DNA of 64,000 nt, taken from assembly GCA_022606425.2 (NCBI GenBank), contig JAHDVF020000090.1, positions 248,001 to 312,000 on the forward strand, written 5' to 3'. The notes beneath the pieces were generated by a model, which was not told where the DNA came from, searched no databases, and worked only from the letters and a program-made list of their open reading frames with translations. This DNA is from Lepidostoma basale. Lineage: Eukaryota > Arthropoda > Insecta > Trichoptera > Lepidostomatidae. The translations under genes were made by a program, and so were the position numbers. Below are positions 32,401-41,800 of the stretch, piece by piece (positions within the stretch are counted from its first letter, which is position 1; every line of letters begins with the position of its first letter).

Positions 32401-35231
32401 CTGGAAGAGTTTGCGAAGCATCAGCGATAGTAAGAGAGACGGGTACTTACCCCACAGTGGGCGGCGGTAGTCTCGTTGGCGCACCAATAGCTTGCTCCCC
32501 TCATGCAGGGGCAACCAGGAGCGGAGGGATGAGTCGGGGCGACTGGAGTAGTCGGGGCCATTGGAGTATTCGTGGTTGTGGATGTTTTATGTAGCTCGTT
32601 ATATTCAGAGCAGAATTCAACGGACTAAATAAGTATAGAAAATGAGTAGAGGATAGTGGCTGTGTTTCTCTGATCATCATTTCAACAGGTATAACCCTTG
32701 CAACTATACTCGAATCATTAAAATAGTTTACGTATCGAAAAATATAATAATAGAAGAGAATACGAATAAATTTCCATATTTAATAATTCATACGAATGAA
32801 AACTGTCGTTAACTAGAAGATTTATAATATGGAATGATATATTTCGCCTTTATTATCAAATGTGACATTCCCATACATTATACTAGAACTGCTATTAGAA
32901 AACAGACGTTACCATTCGTATTAATTATTTACAATTAATATGTAATTAATTTTGATAGTTCAAGCTGTTGCAGTGCGTTAATAATTTTCTAGTTCAATAA
33001 CATGAGTGTCAACAATACAATGTATCAGATGTGTACTTACTTTGCAAACTATAGCGTTTTCGGCATTTAGGCACCAGAAACTCGGGCCCTGCGTGCACGG
33101 GTCGCTTCCGAGCGGCGCGAGGGTCGTGGAACCACTCCACACGTACATCTCGCAGAATTCCCGCGCCTTAAAAGGTAGATGCGTGTTATTTTACTATACT
33201 ATATTAGTACCTACTCGTAAGGCCGCGAGATAGGAGTGACCCCCCTAGCACACTGCAGCGAAAGCGAAACGGGAAGAAAACTCTACCGAATAGCGAAAAT
33301 CTGTATATCATGTTTTTGAAAGCGGACCGAATTTAGTTCGCCTTAGGTCCGCGATATGTTCGCACATTGAAAGTTTCAATCTAAAATCTAAAATCAATTC
33401 AAAATTTATATTTAAATTGAAACGTTGATTTTATCTCTATAAGAACAACCATTTATATATGTGTTACTGTAAGCAAAATGGAGGTGACAGGTATCTTGCA
33501 TATTCTTCAGCGTCAGAACCTTTGTCACTATACATAATGTGCTATTTTTCATTATGAATTGGTTAGAGCTAAGTTTAACATATCAGTATAGGGTGTATCT
33601 AATGTCAAAATGGGGTAGATTCAGTTCGCATCCGGTCAATCATTCAAATAGGGGTACTACGCAAAAGCGATACGAAATTGAAAAGGTACGAAACGGTCCG
33701 CTTTCGTTTCGCTTTCGCGTCTTCTGTGCTATGCGCATGAGTACATATTTCGTGCATCATGGATGCTTCAGTAATAAAATAAACCAGTCAAAAGTTGTAG
33801 GTATAAAGTACTTACACCGATCATTTCACACCGTTGGACGTTTTTACTGCTTCTGCACCAAAAAATTGGACCCTGCGTGCAGGGATTCCCTATTGTAGTA
33901 TGCGGGAAGGCCGAGGTACTCGTAGGATCTGGTGAAGCGGGAGGATCGACCGGGCTAGCGGGATGCACAGGGACTGAGGAAGGAATTTCTTTGATTGGAA
34001 GATTTCCATAGGATAAGAGCTATGGGTGTGCATACAGGCAGGTCATCTCTGTTAGGTAGCAAAGTTTATAGTTAATTATTTATTTATTTGGTACGATGTT
34101 GGATTTGCAATTTATTTTTCTCATAACTATTCTCGTATACTCGTATATCTCTATTATAAAATATCATTAATCATTTTATCACTTTATCATTTATTTACAC
34201 AAATATCACAAACAAAACAGACGCTTTAACCCACGTGGTCTGCAACCTCACAATTATATAATAAGAAATATTTAAAAAAAGAACAGTAAAAATGGACATA
34301 AAGACTACATATCAGAGATAACACTACATTGATATTGCATCCTGCCAAAATACCACAACATTGATATTGCATACCTGTAGCAAATCACACTATCACGAAA
34401 TATGGTATTTGTTTAATAAAGATAAGAGGGAAATATAACGTTCAAAACTCTGAAATTTTAGAAAATAAGAAACAATATAAACAATGAAGATATTATATTA
34501 TAAACAACCAAATTCAATTAACCTCAAAACCAATAAATGATTTGTTCCCTATGTCTCATAATTCAAACAAAATTCTTCGCTAGTTTCAATCCAAAGGTTT
34601 GGTTTGCAGCAAAGTGTACATACCTGTATAGCTGGTTCTTGAGATGTCACTTGGACCTTTTGTTGTGGTAGTTTCTCGTTGCTTTCCACGTCAGTATGCA
34701 GGAGGTTATGTATACATAATTACTTGTTTAATACATTTTAGCTATTGATTTCATGACATGTGGTAGGTAGCTAATCTATCGCCATTTTATTGTCACGTGA
34801 ATTCTACACTAGAGCAAATACAGTATGACTGTCAGATTGCCATCGCCGGGATTCGAACCCGGGACTTTGGTGTGCACGTCATAGCTCTTGCCACTCTGCC
34901 ACGAAGGTCGTATAAATTTTGTAACAAGTAAGAATAACCCTAGACATAATTCATCGCCCCTTTAATTATTATATTTAGCATATAACGATTCTGTTTCATT
35001 TTATTATTAAAATTTCTACACTGAGGAAGGGCGTTAGTGGCCCGAAATACGTTGGTGAAAAGTGCATAAAAGTATTGAAAAAACAATGTTTCAAAAAAAT
35101 TATTTAAATATAAATGCACTACATAATGTTATGGTGAATATAGAAGAAATGAATATTATTTATGTAACGATTTAAAACTTACCACAAATCAAGGCATGGA
35201 GAAATATACATAAATAAGCAATAATGTTCAT
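29369..35231 (-). CDS. Gene C: secreted SapA-repeat protein, last domain decaying (8 exons)
   Basis: Exons: 35183-35231, 33816-33973, 33041-33166, 32451-32624, 31005-31166, 30340-30501, 30034-30195, 29369-29401. Phases agree (1, then 0). The signal peptide MNIIAYLCIFLHALIC is followed by a short Pro-rich stretch, then SapA cores CTQGPIFWC, CTQGPSFWC, the divergent CMRGASYWC, CTWGPSFWC, CAWGPSYWC and CSWGPSSYC. Exon 7 carries TAA at 30052-30054, inside the last SapA core. Translation would therefore end after 324 residues, with five complete SapA domains. The terminal exon (ALEFRSRRSN, TAA) also has Arg where the fourth Cys should be. Exon 4 (SVEFCSEYNEL, core with Met-Arg-Gly-Ala) pairs with gene A exon 4, so the ancestral gene already had this cassette order. 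A dead cassette lies between exons 4 and 5. Introns hold SINE, LINE and MITE relics. Confidence 0.75.
30034..30501 (-). CDS. Gene C exons 6 and 7; exon 7 has an in-frame TAA
   Basis: Exon 6 (30340-30501) has SVEYCVQVGWNLGQPITTP and the core CAWGPSYWC, with donor GTGAGT. It is close to identical to gene B exon 5. Exon 7 (30034-30195) has SVEYCIQVRWNLGQPSTTP and the core CSWGPSSYCLGQ, then TAA at 30052-30054 where paralogues have a Glu codon. The frame and donor after it persist (IGFRCD, GTGAGT). The stop lies only 18 nt before the last junction, so it may escape nonsense-mediated decay. Confidence 0.7.
31246..31384 (-). pseudogene. Dead SapA cassette exon in gene C intron 4
   Basis: After an intact acceptor (gtatatacag) it reads RLEFCISAVWIVQQPSTS, clearly a SapA cassette. 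In-frame TAA and TAG follow, and the length to the expected donor is 139 nt, not a multiple of three. The donor position reads GAT-ATGATT, with GT lost to AT. The 3' part (TCAAAGTTAAGATAACGCCG) still matches the live cassettes. It might instead serve as an alternative terminal exon, but the lost donor and frameshift favour a relic. Confidence 0.65.
31455..31875 (+). mobile_element. LINE-A ORF2 C-terminal fragment in gene C intron 4
   Basis: FIYFGSMFTRDG, then MYGSEAWIWQTKDESRINAV, EMRSLRRICEKTIHDRIPND and IRKKCKADDCIISKIKKDP, then a stop. Antisense to gene C. Confidence 0.75.
32020..32165 (-). mobile_element. SINE body without tRNA head
   Basis: tattattgttttgttgaatc, tttacatcattacagcgcaa, gatgtaaagggtatagctat, gtgatagctagctaatctat match the body of the other SINE copies. 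Confidence 0.6.
32778..32930. repeat. FB1 foldback MITE, degraded
   Basis: ttcatacgaatgaaaac, tatttcgcc, tattatcaaatgtgacattc, gaaaacagacg, ccattcgtattaatta. In gene C intron 3. Confidence 0.6.
33816..33973 (-). CDS. Gene C exon 2, with shifted splice sites
   Basis: The acceptor is attccttcctcag; the phase-1 join gives Val, then PVHPASPVDPPASPDP, and the core CTQGPIFWCRSSKNVQRC. Where paralogues have a GT donor right after the codon following the third Cys, this exon reads GAAATGATC. The usable donor GTAAGT lies 9 nt further on. The exon therefore gains Met-Ile-Gly, and the Cys3-Cys4 spacing becomes 8 instead of 5 residues. Sequence upstream of the acceptor (TATGCACACCCA) resembles the start of gene B exon 2 but has an in-frame stop, so the acceptor also appears to have moved. 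Confidence 0.6.
34580..34735. other. Block paralogous to 38280-38405
   Basis: Lies in gene C intron 1. It shares ggtttgcag, ttcttg(a/g)gat(g), ttgtggtagtttctc(g/a)ttgctt and flanking matches with 38280-38405, the spacer after gene B. The minus strand of this copy has a short open frame (NEKLPQQKVQVTSQEPAIQ) ending at GTATGT, but the other copy has stops. It may be a lost exon or duplicated intron sequence. Confidence 0.4.
34735..34915 (-). mobile_element. tRNA-derived SINE in gene C intron 1
   Basis: The minus strand reads ccttcgtggcagagtggcaa (box A region) and cgggttcgaatcccggcgat (box B), then the body (acgtgacaataaaatggcga, tagctacctaccacatgtca). Confidence 0.7.
35183..35231 (-). CDS. 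Gene C exon 1: signal peptide
   Basis: The ATG at 35231-35229 opens MNIIAYLCIFLHALIC, plus a G before the donor GGTAAGT (phase 1). A TATA box lies 39 bp upstream of the ATG, so the 5' leader would be only about 15 nt. Confidence 0.75.
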
Positions 35232-35269
35232 GTTTATGTATTTGTTATTTTTCTAGTAGTCTGGAAGTC

Positions 35270-35277
35270 TATTTATA
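35270..35277 (-). promoter_or_regulatory. TATA box of gene C
   Basis: TATAAATA, 39 to 46 bp upstream of the gene C ATG, followed by AGACTTCCAGACTACT. The matching gene B segment has a similar context, including a CCAGA(A/C)TACT block just downstream. Confidence 0.6.
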
Positions 35278-35312
35278 ATTGAATGACGGTTGGACTATAC
35301 AACACTCCTTTA

Positions 35313-35540
35313 TATTAAAGTGGTATGTTTTATCAATGTCTTTTAATTGTATTGACCATAAAAATAATCATAAAAAATACGGGATTTTAAAAATGACACG
35401 AATTGAATTCGCACGAAGTTGGCGAGTTATTAAAAATTAACTGGGTTTAAAAATATTCTGCACGGCACAGTGGAATAGGCTAGTCGAGCATTCGTCGTGC
35501 GTCTGATGTAATTCATTTGGGCATTTTTTTCAAAATAACG
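35313..35540 (-). promoter_or_regulatory. Upstream block of gene C, copy 1 of a tandem pair
   Basis: Shares its proximal half with the gene B upstream block. The whole segment (aaagtggtatgtttta, tacgggattttaaaaatg, cacgaattgaatt, gtggaataggcta, tcgtcgtgcgtct, tcatttgggca) recurs at 35541-36372, so the distal promoter was duplicated in tandem. Confidence 0.5.
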
Positions 35541-35561
35541 AAAGTGGTATGTTTTTATTAA

Positions 35562-36209
35562 CCCTTACCACTCCTTTGTCGAATGCCAGCCGACATCGCT
35601 ATATGTACGCTACAACTTAGTTGTCGGCTAGCGGCCGACAAGATAAGACTTGCACGCGGTGTATTTTCGCGCGCAAAACGTGACACGTGTTATTATTTCT
35701 TGTGATTATTCGTTAAAAAACATTTAATTTCACGTTTTAATAAGATTTTGACTGTTTCCGTTTTTATTTTACTATTAAATAATCCTTGCGAATTCACATA
35801 ACCTAAAATGGCGTAAACTTCGCGTGATACGTCATGCAGAGGAGCGATTAGAGTACAAGCCCCATTTCATTGCGAAACTGGACAAAGGTTCTAAAGACTG
35901 TACTGTGTGCAGTAACAGAAAGATTCCAGGGGGAAGACGGATAACAGTGTGGTTTTGTGAGACCTGTTCCAGAAAACCTGGTCTCCATCCTGGAGATTGT
36001 TTTAAAAAGTACCATACTATGCAAAACTATAAGTAGTCCATAATGTTTTTTAAATTGTTTTTTATTTGAAGAATAAATCATTTCAAATGAATTTTTAACG
36101 ATTTTTTTTGTAACTAACTATCAATAAAAATATTTTGACATTATTTAAATTAGACTGACAAAACTGATTGGCTGACAAACATTATCAAAAAATAATGGAG
36201 TGGTAAGGG
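35562..36209 (+). mobile_element. piggyBac-type element, internally deleted (648 bp)
   Basis: TTAA lies on both sides (35558-35561 and 36210-36213). The ends are perfect 13-bp inverted repeats, CCCTTACCACTCC and its complement. Inside, at about 35824-36036 on the plus strand, a frame ends with a Cys-rich segment: CTVCSNRKIPGGRR, then WFCETCSRKPGLHPGDCFKKYH. This is the C-terminal zinc-binding domain known from piggyBac transposases. The catalytic part is missing, so it is a non-autonomous derivative. It is inserted in a duplicated upstream block of gene C. Confidence 0.85.
35824..36036 (+). pseudogene. Remnant of piggyBac transposase, C-terminal Cys-rich domain
   Basis: An open stretch of about 70 codons ends in a stop and carries the paired CxxC motifs (CTVC, CETC) and the PGLHPGDCF-x3-YH tail typical of piggyBac C-termini. 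The catalytic Asp residues and N-terminal part are absent. The open reading suggests a fairly recent deletion derivative. Confidence 0.8.
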
Positions 36210-36394
36210 TTAATGTATTTTTTTTGCATTGACTATTAAAAGATACAAAAAAATTACGGGCTTTTGAAAAAGGCACCAATTGAATTTGGCACGAAAAAAT
36301 ACTGCACGGTGCAGTGGAATAGGCTATCGAGCATTTGTCGTGCGTCTCATTTAACTCATTTGGGCAGAAGGACGTTATTTATTAGGGACACATA

Positions 36395-36690
36395 ACTAAC
36401 TAACCATCACGCCGTCTATCCAAAGGGGTAGGCAGAAAGAATGGAACTTTTTGAACATTCATACATCGTGTCATGGATGCACGTCGATTTCTCAGACTCC
36501 TCACGTGACCGACATTTAATATTTGATTTTATCGTGTGTACATTTTATCGATTTGATCGTCGTTTACATATTATTTACCATTCTTTTTTCATTCATTCTT
36601 TCCATTTGTCCAAACCATCTTAATGATTATTTTATCATTTTGTTCATAACACTTACATCGCACTGCATTCATTTCTTATGTTTGCATTTG
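36395..36690 (-). mobile_element. LINE-A 3' end relic
   Basis: ctaactaaccatcacgccgt, ccaaaggggtaggcagaaag, tcatggatgcacgtcgattt, ttgtccaaaccatcttaatg. Confidence 0.65.
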
Positions 36691-37200
36691 TCAATCATAT
36701 ACATATTTACTACATATTTTTTCTATGTTCGCCATACTTTGTGTTGTAGATGCTTTATTCGTTTTTTATATACTTTGTATTACATAAAATTTCTTCTATG
36801 TTCGCCATACTTTGTGTTGTAGATGATTTATTTGTCTTTTTCTTTTTTATCGTACTTTGTATATACAACACCATGAAAATTACATATCAGTTATAACATC
36901 TGTCAAAACTGATCATATTTGTAAACAATTTTATAATATTTTAAATATGTGTCTTTATAATATGTATCACTGAAGAAGGATTGGTTGTCCGAAACATGTC
37001 TGTTATGTAATTAAATTTTTTTAATGTTAGTGTTATATATACAAAGTATATAAAAAGAAAAAGAGAAATACTCCATATTTGTCTAATATTTCTCATTTCT
37101 ATTGCATTTATTCTACTTTCATCCTTCTTTAGCCAGATCCACGCTTCACTTACAAACATAAAGGTCGGTATAAGAACACTATTTGGGACATGTTGTTTTA
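36691..37200. other. Repeat-derived spacer
   Basis: ttctatgttcgccatacttt followed by gtgttgtagatg occurs twice (about 36722 and 36793). A gaagaaggattggttgtccg, aaacatgtctg motif follows at about 36970. 37070-37160 on the minus strand is LINE-A (MFVSEAWIWLKKDESRINAI). Confidence 0.45.
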
Positions 37201-37688
37201 AATTAAAATAATACTCTTTTGAAATTCTGACAGTTTGGCGTAACTATTGTATTTAAAACAAAGATAATTTGTAAAACAGACATTTATTAATACATGTTAT
37301 CTATAATATTTATTTTGAGAAATAAGTGGTTTTTTTTGTTCAGTACTGTGAAGATAGAGAGAGATCAAATCGATACTGTTAATTTACTTTGTTGATTGCA
37401 TATTTTGTGATTTTTAGGCAAAGCACAATTTAAAGTCTTTATTGAGAAGACGCCTATTATCTTTCTTGGGATGATGATGATGACGATGAAGGATTGTGAA
37501 GACGTCACCGAAAAATAACAGGTAAATCGTCGCAGAATAAACGAAAATGTGAAAATATTTAGATTTAGGACATACGGTGTTTAGAAAATAAATTTTAAAA
37601 TAATTAATCATTAAAAAAATTCTCACACGCAAAGAAAAAAAACTTCTTCTTCTTCTTGTAATACATCTGTCGATCTGCGACACAAAAA
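37201..37688. other. No recognisable gene
   Basis: AT-rich spacer between LINE fragments. Confidence 0.2.
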
Positions 37689-38200
37689 TCATGTCTCGTC
37701 TATTATTTTAACTATTTCGCAAGTTTTTCTTACGTCTACGTTGCGGACACGATCTCGGAGAGTTTTTCCAGTAATTGATCTTATGACCTTCATCATCGAT
37801 GTTCTTAGTAGTTCCTTGGTTCGCACAGTGTCGGCCCGCGTCTCTACAGCGTACGTCATGATAGGTCGCACGCATGTTTTATAAATTCTGATCTTGCTGT
37901 CAATACGCATGTGCTTGTTCTTCCAGACCAGATTCTTCAGACATTCTGACACGGCAGAGGCTTTACTGACTTGTTCTCGTACTTCGGTATAAATGTAATT
38001 TTGGCTGCAGATCTATACCCAAATGTCTGGAACACATTACTTGCTCCACAGGTATATCATCAACAGCCAGCTTACATATTGAAGGTTGTCTGGATATACT
38101 GAGACTTTTTGTTTTGTTGACTGATATAGCCGTATTGCCTTTCACGACATCGTCTGCATAGAAAATGACGTTCACAGTTTTACTGCCCATTTTATACACC
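37689..38200 (-). mobile_element. LINE-B RT fragment
   Basis: The minus strand reads VIFYADD (RT catalytic box), VNKTKSLSIS, then KIRIYKTCVRPIMTYAVETR and GKTLRDRVRNVDVRKTCEI. Frameshifted; same family as 9560-9935. Confidence 0.75.
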
Positions 38201-38279
38201 TTTGAATATTGTTAATATTAGAGATTTATCGTTTTATTGTCCGAGGAATATAAATAGAAAATTAAAGATTTAACTTTGT

Positions 38280-38405
38280 TTGTCTTTCAATCCTGGAGAC
38301 TGGTTTGCAGTAAAGCCTACTGTATCAACATCTTTGCTGATTCTTGGGATGCCACTTATGCATTTTTAATGTGGTAGTTTCTCATTGCTTCCGAAATTGT
38401 TGTAT
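38280..38405. other. Block paralogous to 34580-34735
   Basis: See the partner block in gene C intron 1. Here it lies between genes B and C, and the minus-strand frame is closed by stops. It indicates that the duplicated unit extended beyond the exons. Confidence 0.4.
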
Positions 38406-38821
38406 ACAACAGAATAATCGTACCCAATTACTGTATATATGTTTTTAGCTATTGATTCTCAAGAATCATTCATCATATGCATGCCATTTTCACTACTTGT
38501 ATGACTTATGTATTCATCTCCATTCTTATCTAAAGATTCTAAAGTATAAACATAGCATCTTTTTTGTATTACTTGGATGTCACTCCAACTGTGATTGTTG
38601 GTATAATCTAGTTTAAATATTAGCATATAATGAAAGAGCTTTTTCACCATCAAGACATGATCAAAGTTAGTCGAAATGTAATTATTACTAATGGAACGAT
38701 AAACATTTGGGATATATTGTTTAATAAATTTAAAAATTGTTTAATATTTAATACATTGAAATATTGTTTAATATTATAAATTGACAAAATAAAACTAATT
38801 CGAATGTTGAACGCCAAAAAG

Positions 38822-38866
38822 TTATTCAGGACGGTTAACTTGAGTACGTGAGCAGAATTTCACTGC
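38822..38866 (-). CDS. Gene B terminal exon
   Basis: The acceptor is aattttctttccag, then AVKFCSRTQVNRPE and TAA at 38822-38824. It supplies the fourth Cys of the last SapA domain. The short terminal exon of gene C is its homologue (same ctttccag acceptor, A-x-x-F start). It is reached in frame only if the exon 8 stop is absent or read through. Confidence 0.6.
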   Translation of the reverse strand, partial: AVKFCSRTQVNRPE

Positions 38867-41800
38867 CTGGAAAGAAAATTATTAGAAAATTATATTAGAA
38901 AATAAACTGACCATACATACGAGTATGTTACGTATATTATTGATATGATAATGCGTTGTGATGTATCCTCTCGTGGATTCTTTAGACTTCCGTCTCTTGT
39001 AAGTATGTATTTTAATTATTTTTGTGAATCACGATATAAATGTAACATAATTAGTGTATACAAAATACTCACGTTACACTGGATGGCGTTTTTTTTACTC
39101 TGACACCAGTAAATTGGTCCCAATGAGCAAGGGTTGTATTATGGCTCCGGTGGGCTTATTGAAGGAGGAGGTGCTCCTACCGTCGGTAAACTAAGTGATG
39201 TTGTAGGGGCTTCTACAATAGGAGTAGTTGGTGGGTTTTGTCCTAACCATACAGCATCTGTGCAGAAGTCTAGCGCCTGTTAAGAAATAAAGGTTGATTA
39301 GATTAGAGTACTCCATTCAAGAATCCTTCTGTTGATGTCAGTTGATGTACTCCTTGCACAATAATATATTACGACAATTGGTAAAGGAAGAAGCTTGGGA
39401 CAGTGATTTGATTCATGTCTGTTTTATAGTATTACAATATAACAACATGTATATAAGCTAGTAAAAAAGTGTTAAGTTAAGTTAAGTTCTTTCATACACT
39501 TGTCCATATACAGATTGAACAACCATGGAGACATCACGCAGCCCTGCTTAACACCCTTTGTGATATCAAACCAGGGCGTGATGTCTCCATTTACCCTAAC
39601 ACACTCAGTGCTTCCTTCGTAGAGAGAAACAACCGCCTGTATCAGTTTTGTGCTCACTCCGTATTCGGACAAGATTGACCACCGTTTATCTCTGTTCACT
39701 CGATCATAGGCTTTTTGCAAATCGACAAACGCACAAAAAGCTTACGGTTTTTGGCCATAAACTTCTCCGCAAGCGTCTCCGCAATACTCTTTCAGTCGTC
39801 GTTATTTTTACTCTTTCTATCAAAATTCGACTGTATAGTTTACCAACGGCACTTAATAGACTTATTGCCCGGTGATTTTCACACTCTATACGAAACCCCT
39901 TTCCCTTATATAGAGGCATGATAACAGCCCTCCTCCAGTCGAGCGGCGTGTATCCTTTCTCTAAACACTGGTTAAAGAGTCTATATAACCATGCTGTAAC
40001 CACCGGCCCACCGTTTTTGATAAACTCTAAGGCTACACAGTCATATCCGACCGTTTTTCCACCTTTCATACAGTTTTCAGCACCTACTATCTCGTTCAAT
40101 TTATTTTTGTCATATCATTTCCGCTATTCGTGCAACTCTCATTTGTAAAGCTCATTCTAATTGAACCTTCAGTCATTTAACTGCCATACATATCTTTAAA
40201 GTACTCCATCCATCTTCCTTGTATACTTTTAAAATCAGTAATCATTATTCCCTCACTGCTTAAAATTGCTTTCGCACAACCACTTTCGGGAGGATTTCGG
40301 GCTTTTTTGAATTCCCTCCAGAACATTTTTATGTTCCTCTGGAAGTGATTCGTCATCTTAAGTCCGTCATCCTCCTTCATTTTATTCTTTTTCGCTCTAA
40401 CTTGACGTTCTAACGACGGCTAACTTGACGTTCATCTTGCAAACTTTGTACGTTTCTTTTGCATTTTGATATTTCACCCAATCAATTTTATCCAAAGATA
40501 ACATATTTAACCATGAATCAATATTTAACCACGATTTTTTTATACAGTCATCCCACCAAGCATCTCCATTTCTCCTTCCTAGCACACATGTACCACATAC
40601 CTCTTTGGCTGCTTCACATAGACTTTCTTCGCTTTGAAATGTTGATATTTACCGATTGCGTTAAATTTTGACGAAACGTTGCATTTAAATATGCGCGTGT
40701 TTTATATGCTCTTCTTCTTCTTTTAGAAGAAATCGATTGCTTTATAAATTTTACACAACGTTGCATTCGAATACGTGCCGTTGGTTTCGGGACGTGAACA
40801 TTAAACACCATTTGGGACTATTTTCTATTTAATCAAACTGAGCCACAGAAATGCGTGGCTGGGTACAGCTAGTTTCTCAAAATAAAGTTGCTATTACCTA
40901 ACAGTAATAATATATTGTGGAGGATGTACTACACATTGGAAACTTGGTGAAAATAAGATCTTAGCTAAATAGCTCGATCTGGTAAATATCAATAGTTCTG
41001 TACTAACATACTGCCCACACTCGGTAGGATCTGAGTTACGAAGTACGGACTTCTTATCGAATTGCAATGGTGCCCTTGTTTTAGTCGTCGGGAAAATTGA
41101 TCTGGCGTTGAATGAAGAAACACTTACATTACAACGAACGGCGTTTTCTTGGCTTTGGCACCAAAAGCTTGGACCCCACGTGCAAGGGTTTCCCAGTGGC
41201 TCAGGAGGGCCTGATATCGTTTGCGGAGCAGGTGTAGTTGTGGGTTGTCCCAAGTTCCACCCGACTTGTGCGCAGTACTCCACGCTCTGTATAAAAAAAA
41301 CAAGTAGTAAGCAGTATTGTAAAAAAGGAGAAAATATTTTCAAAAATGTAAAAACAGTTGAGGAAAATAATGCGATAGACTCGAAATAATAAACATTTGC
41401 AATCCGTCTTAGTGTCTTTACTCACATTACATCGAACGGCATTTTCTTGACTTTCACACCAAAAACTCGGACCCCACGCGCAAGGGTCACTTTCCGGTGG
41501 CTCGGGAGCTTCTGATGACGCTTGCGGAGCTGGTGTAGTTGAAGGTTGTCCTAAGTTCCATGCGACTAGTACACAGTACTCCACGCTCTGTATAGAACAA
41601 ACATGTAGTAAGCTCGAAATATTGTAAAAACCAACAAATATGAAAAAAATAGCGGAAATGAAAATGCAAAAGACTCGTAACAATAAACATTTACGATCCA
41701 TCCAAGTATTTTTACTCACATTACATCGAACGGCATTTTCTTGACTTTCACACCAAAAACTCGGACCCCACGTGCATGGGTCACTTCCCGGTGGCTGAGG

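Larger units (their letters stand above)
35541..36372 (-). repeat. Tandem copy 2 of the gene C upstream block, split by a piggyBac element
   Basis: The left part (35541-35561, aaagtggtatgttttta) and right part (36214-36372: ttacgggctttt, gtggaataggcta, tgtcgtgcgtct, tcatttgggcag) together match copy 1. The 648-bp TTAA-flanked insertion separates them. Confidence 0.6.
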
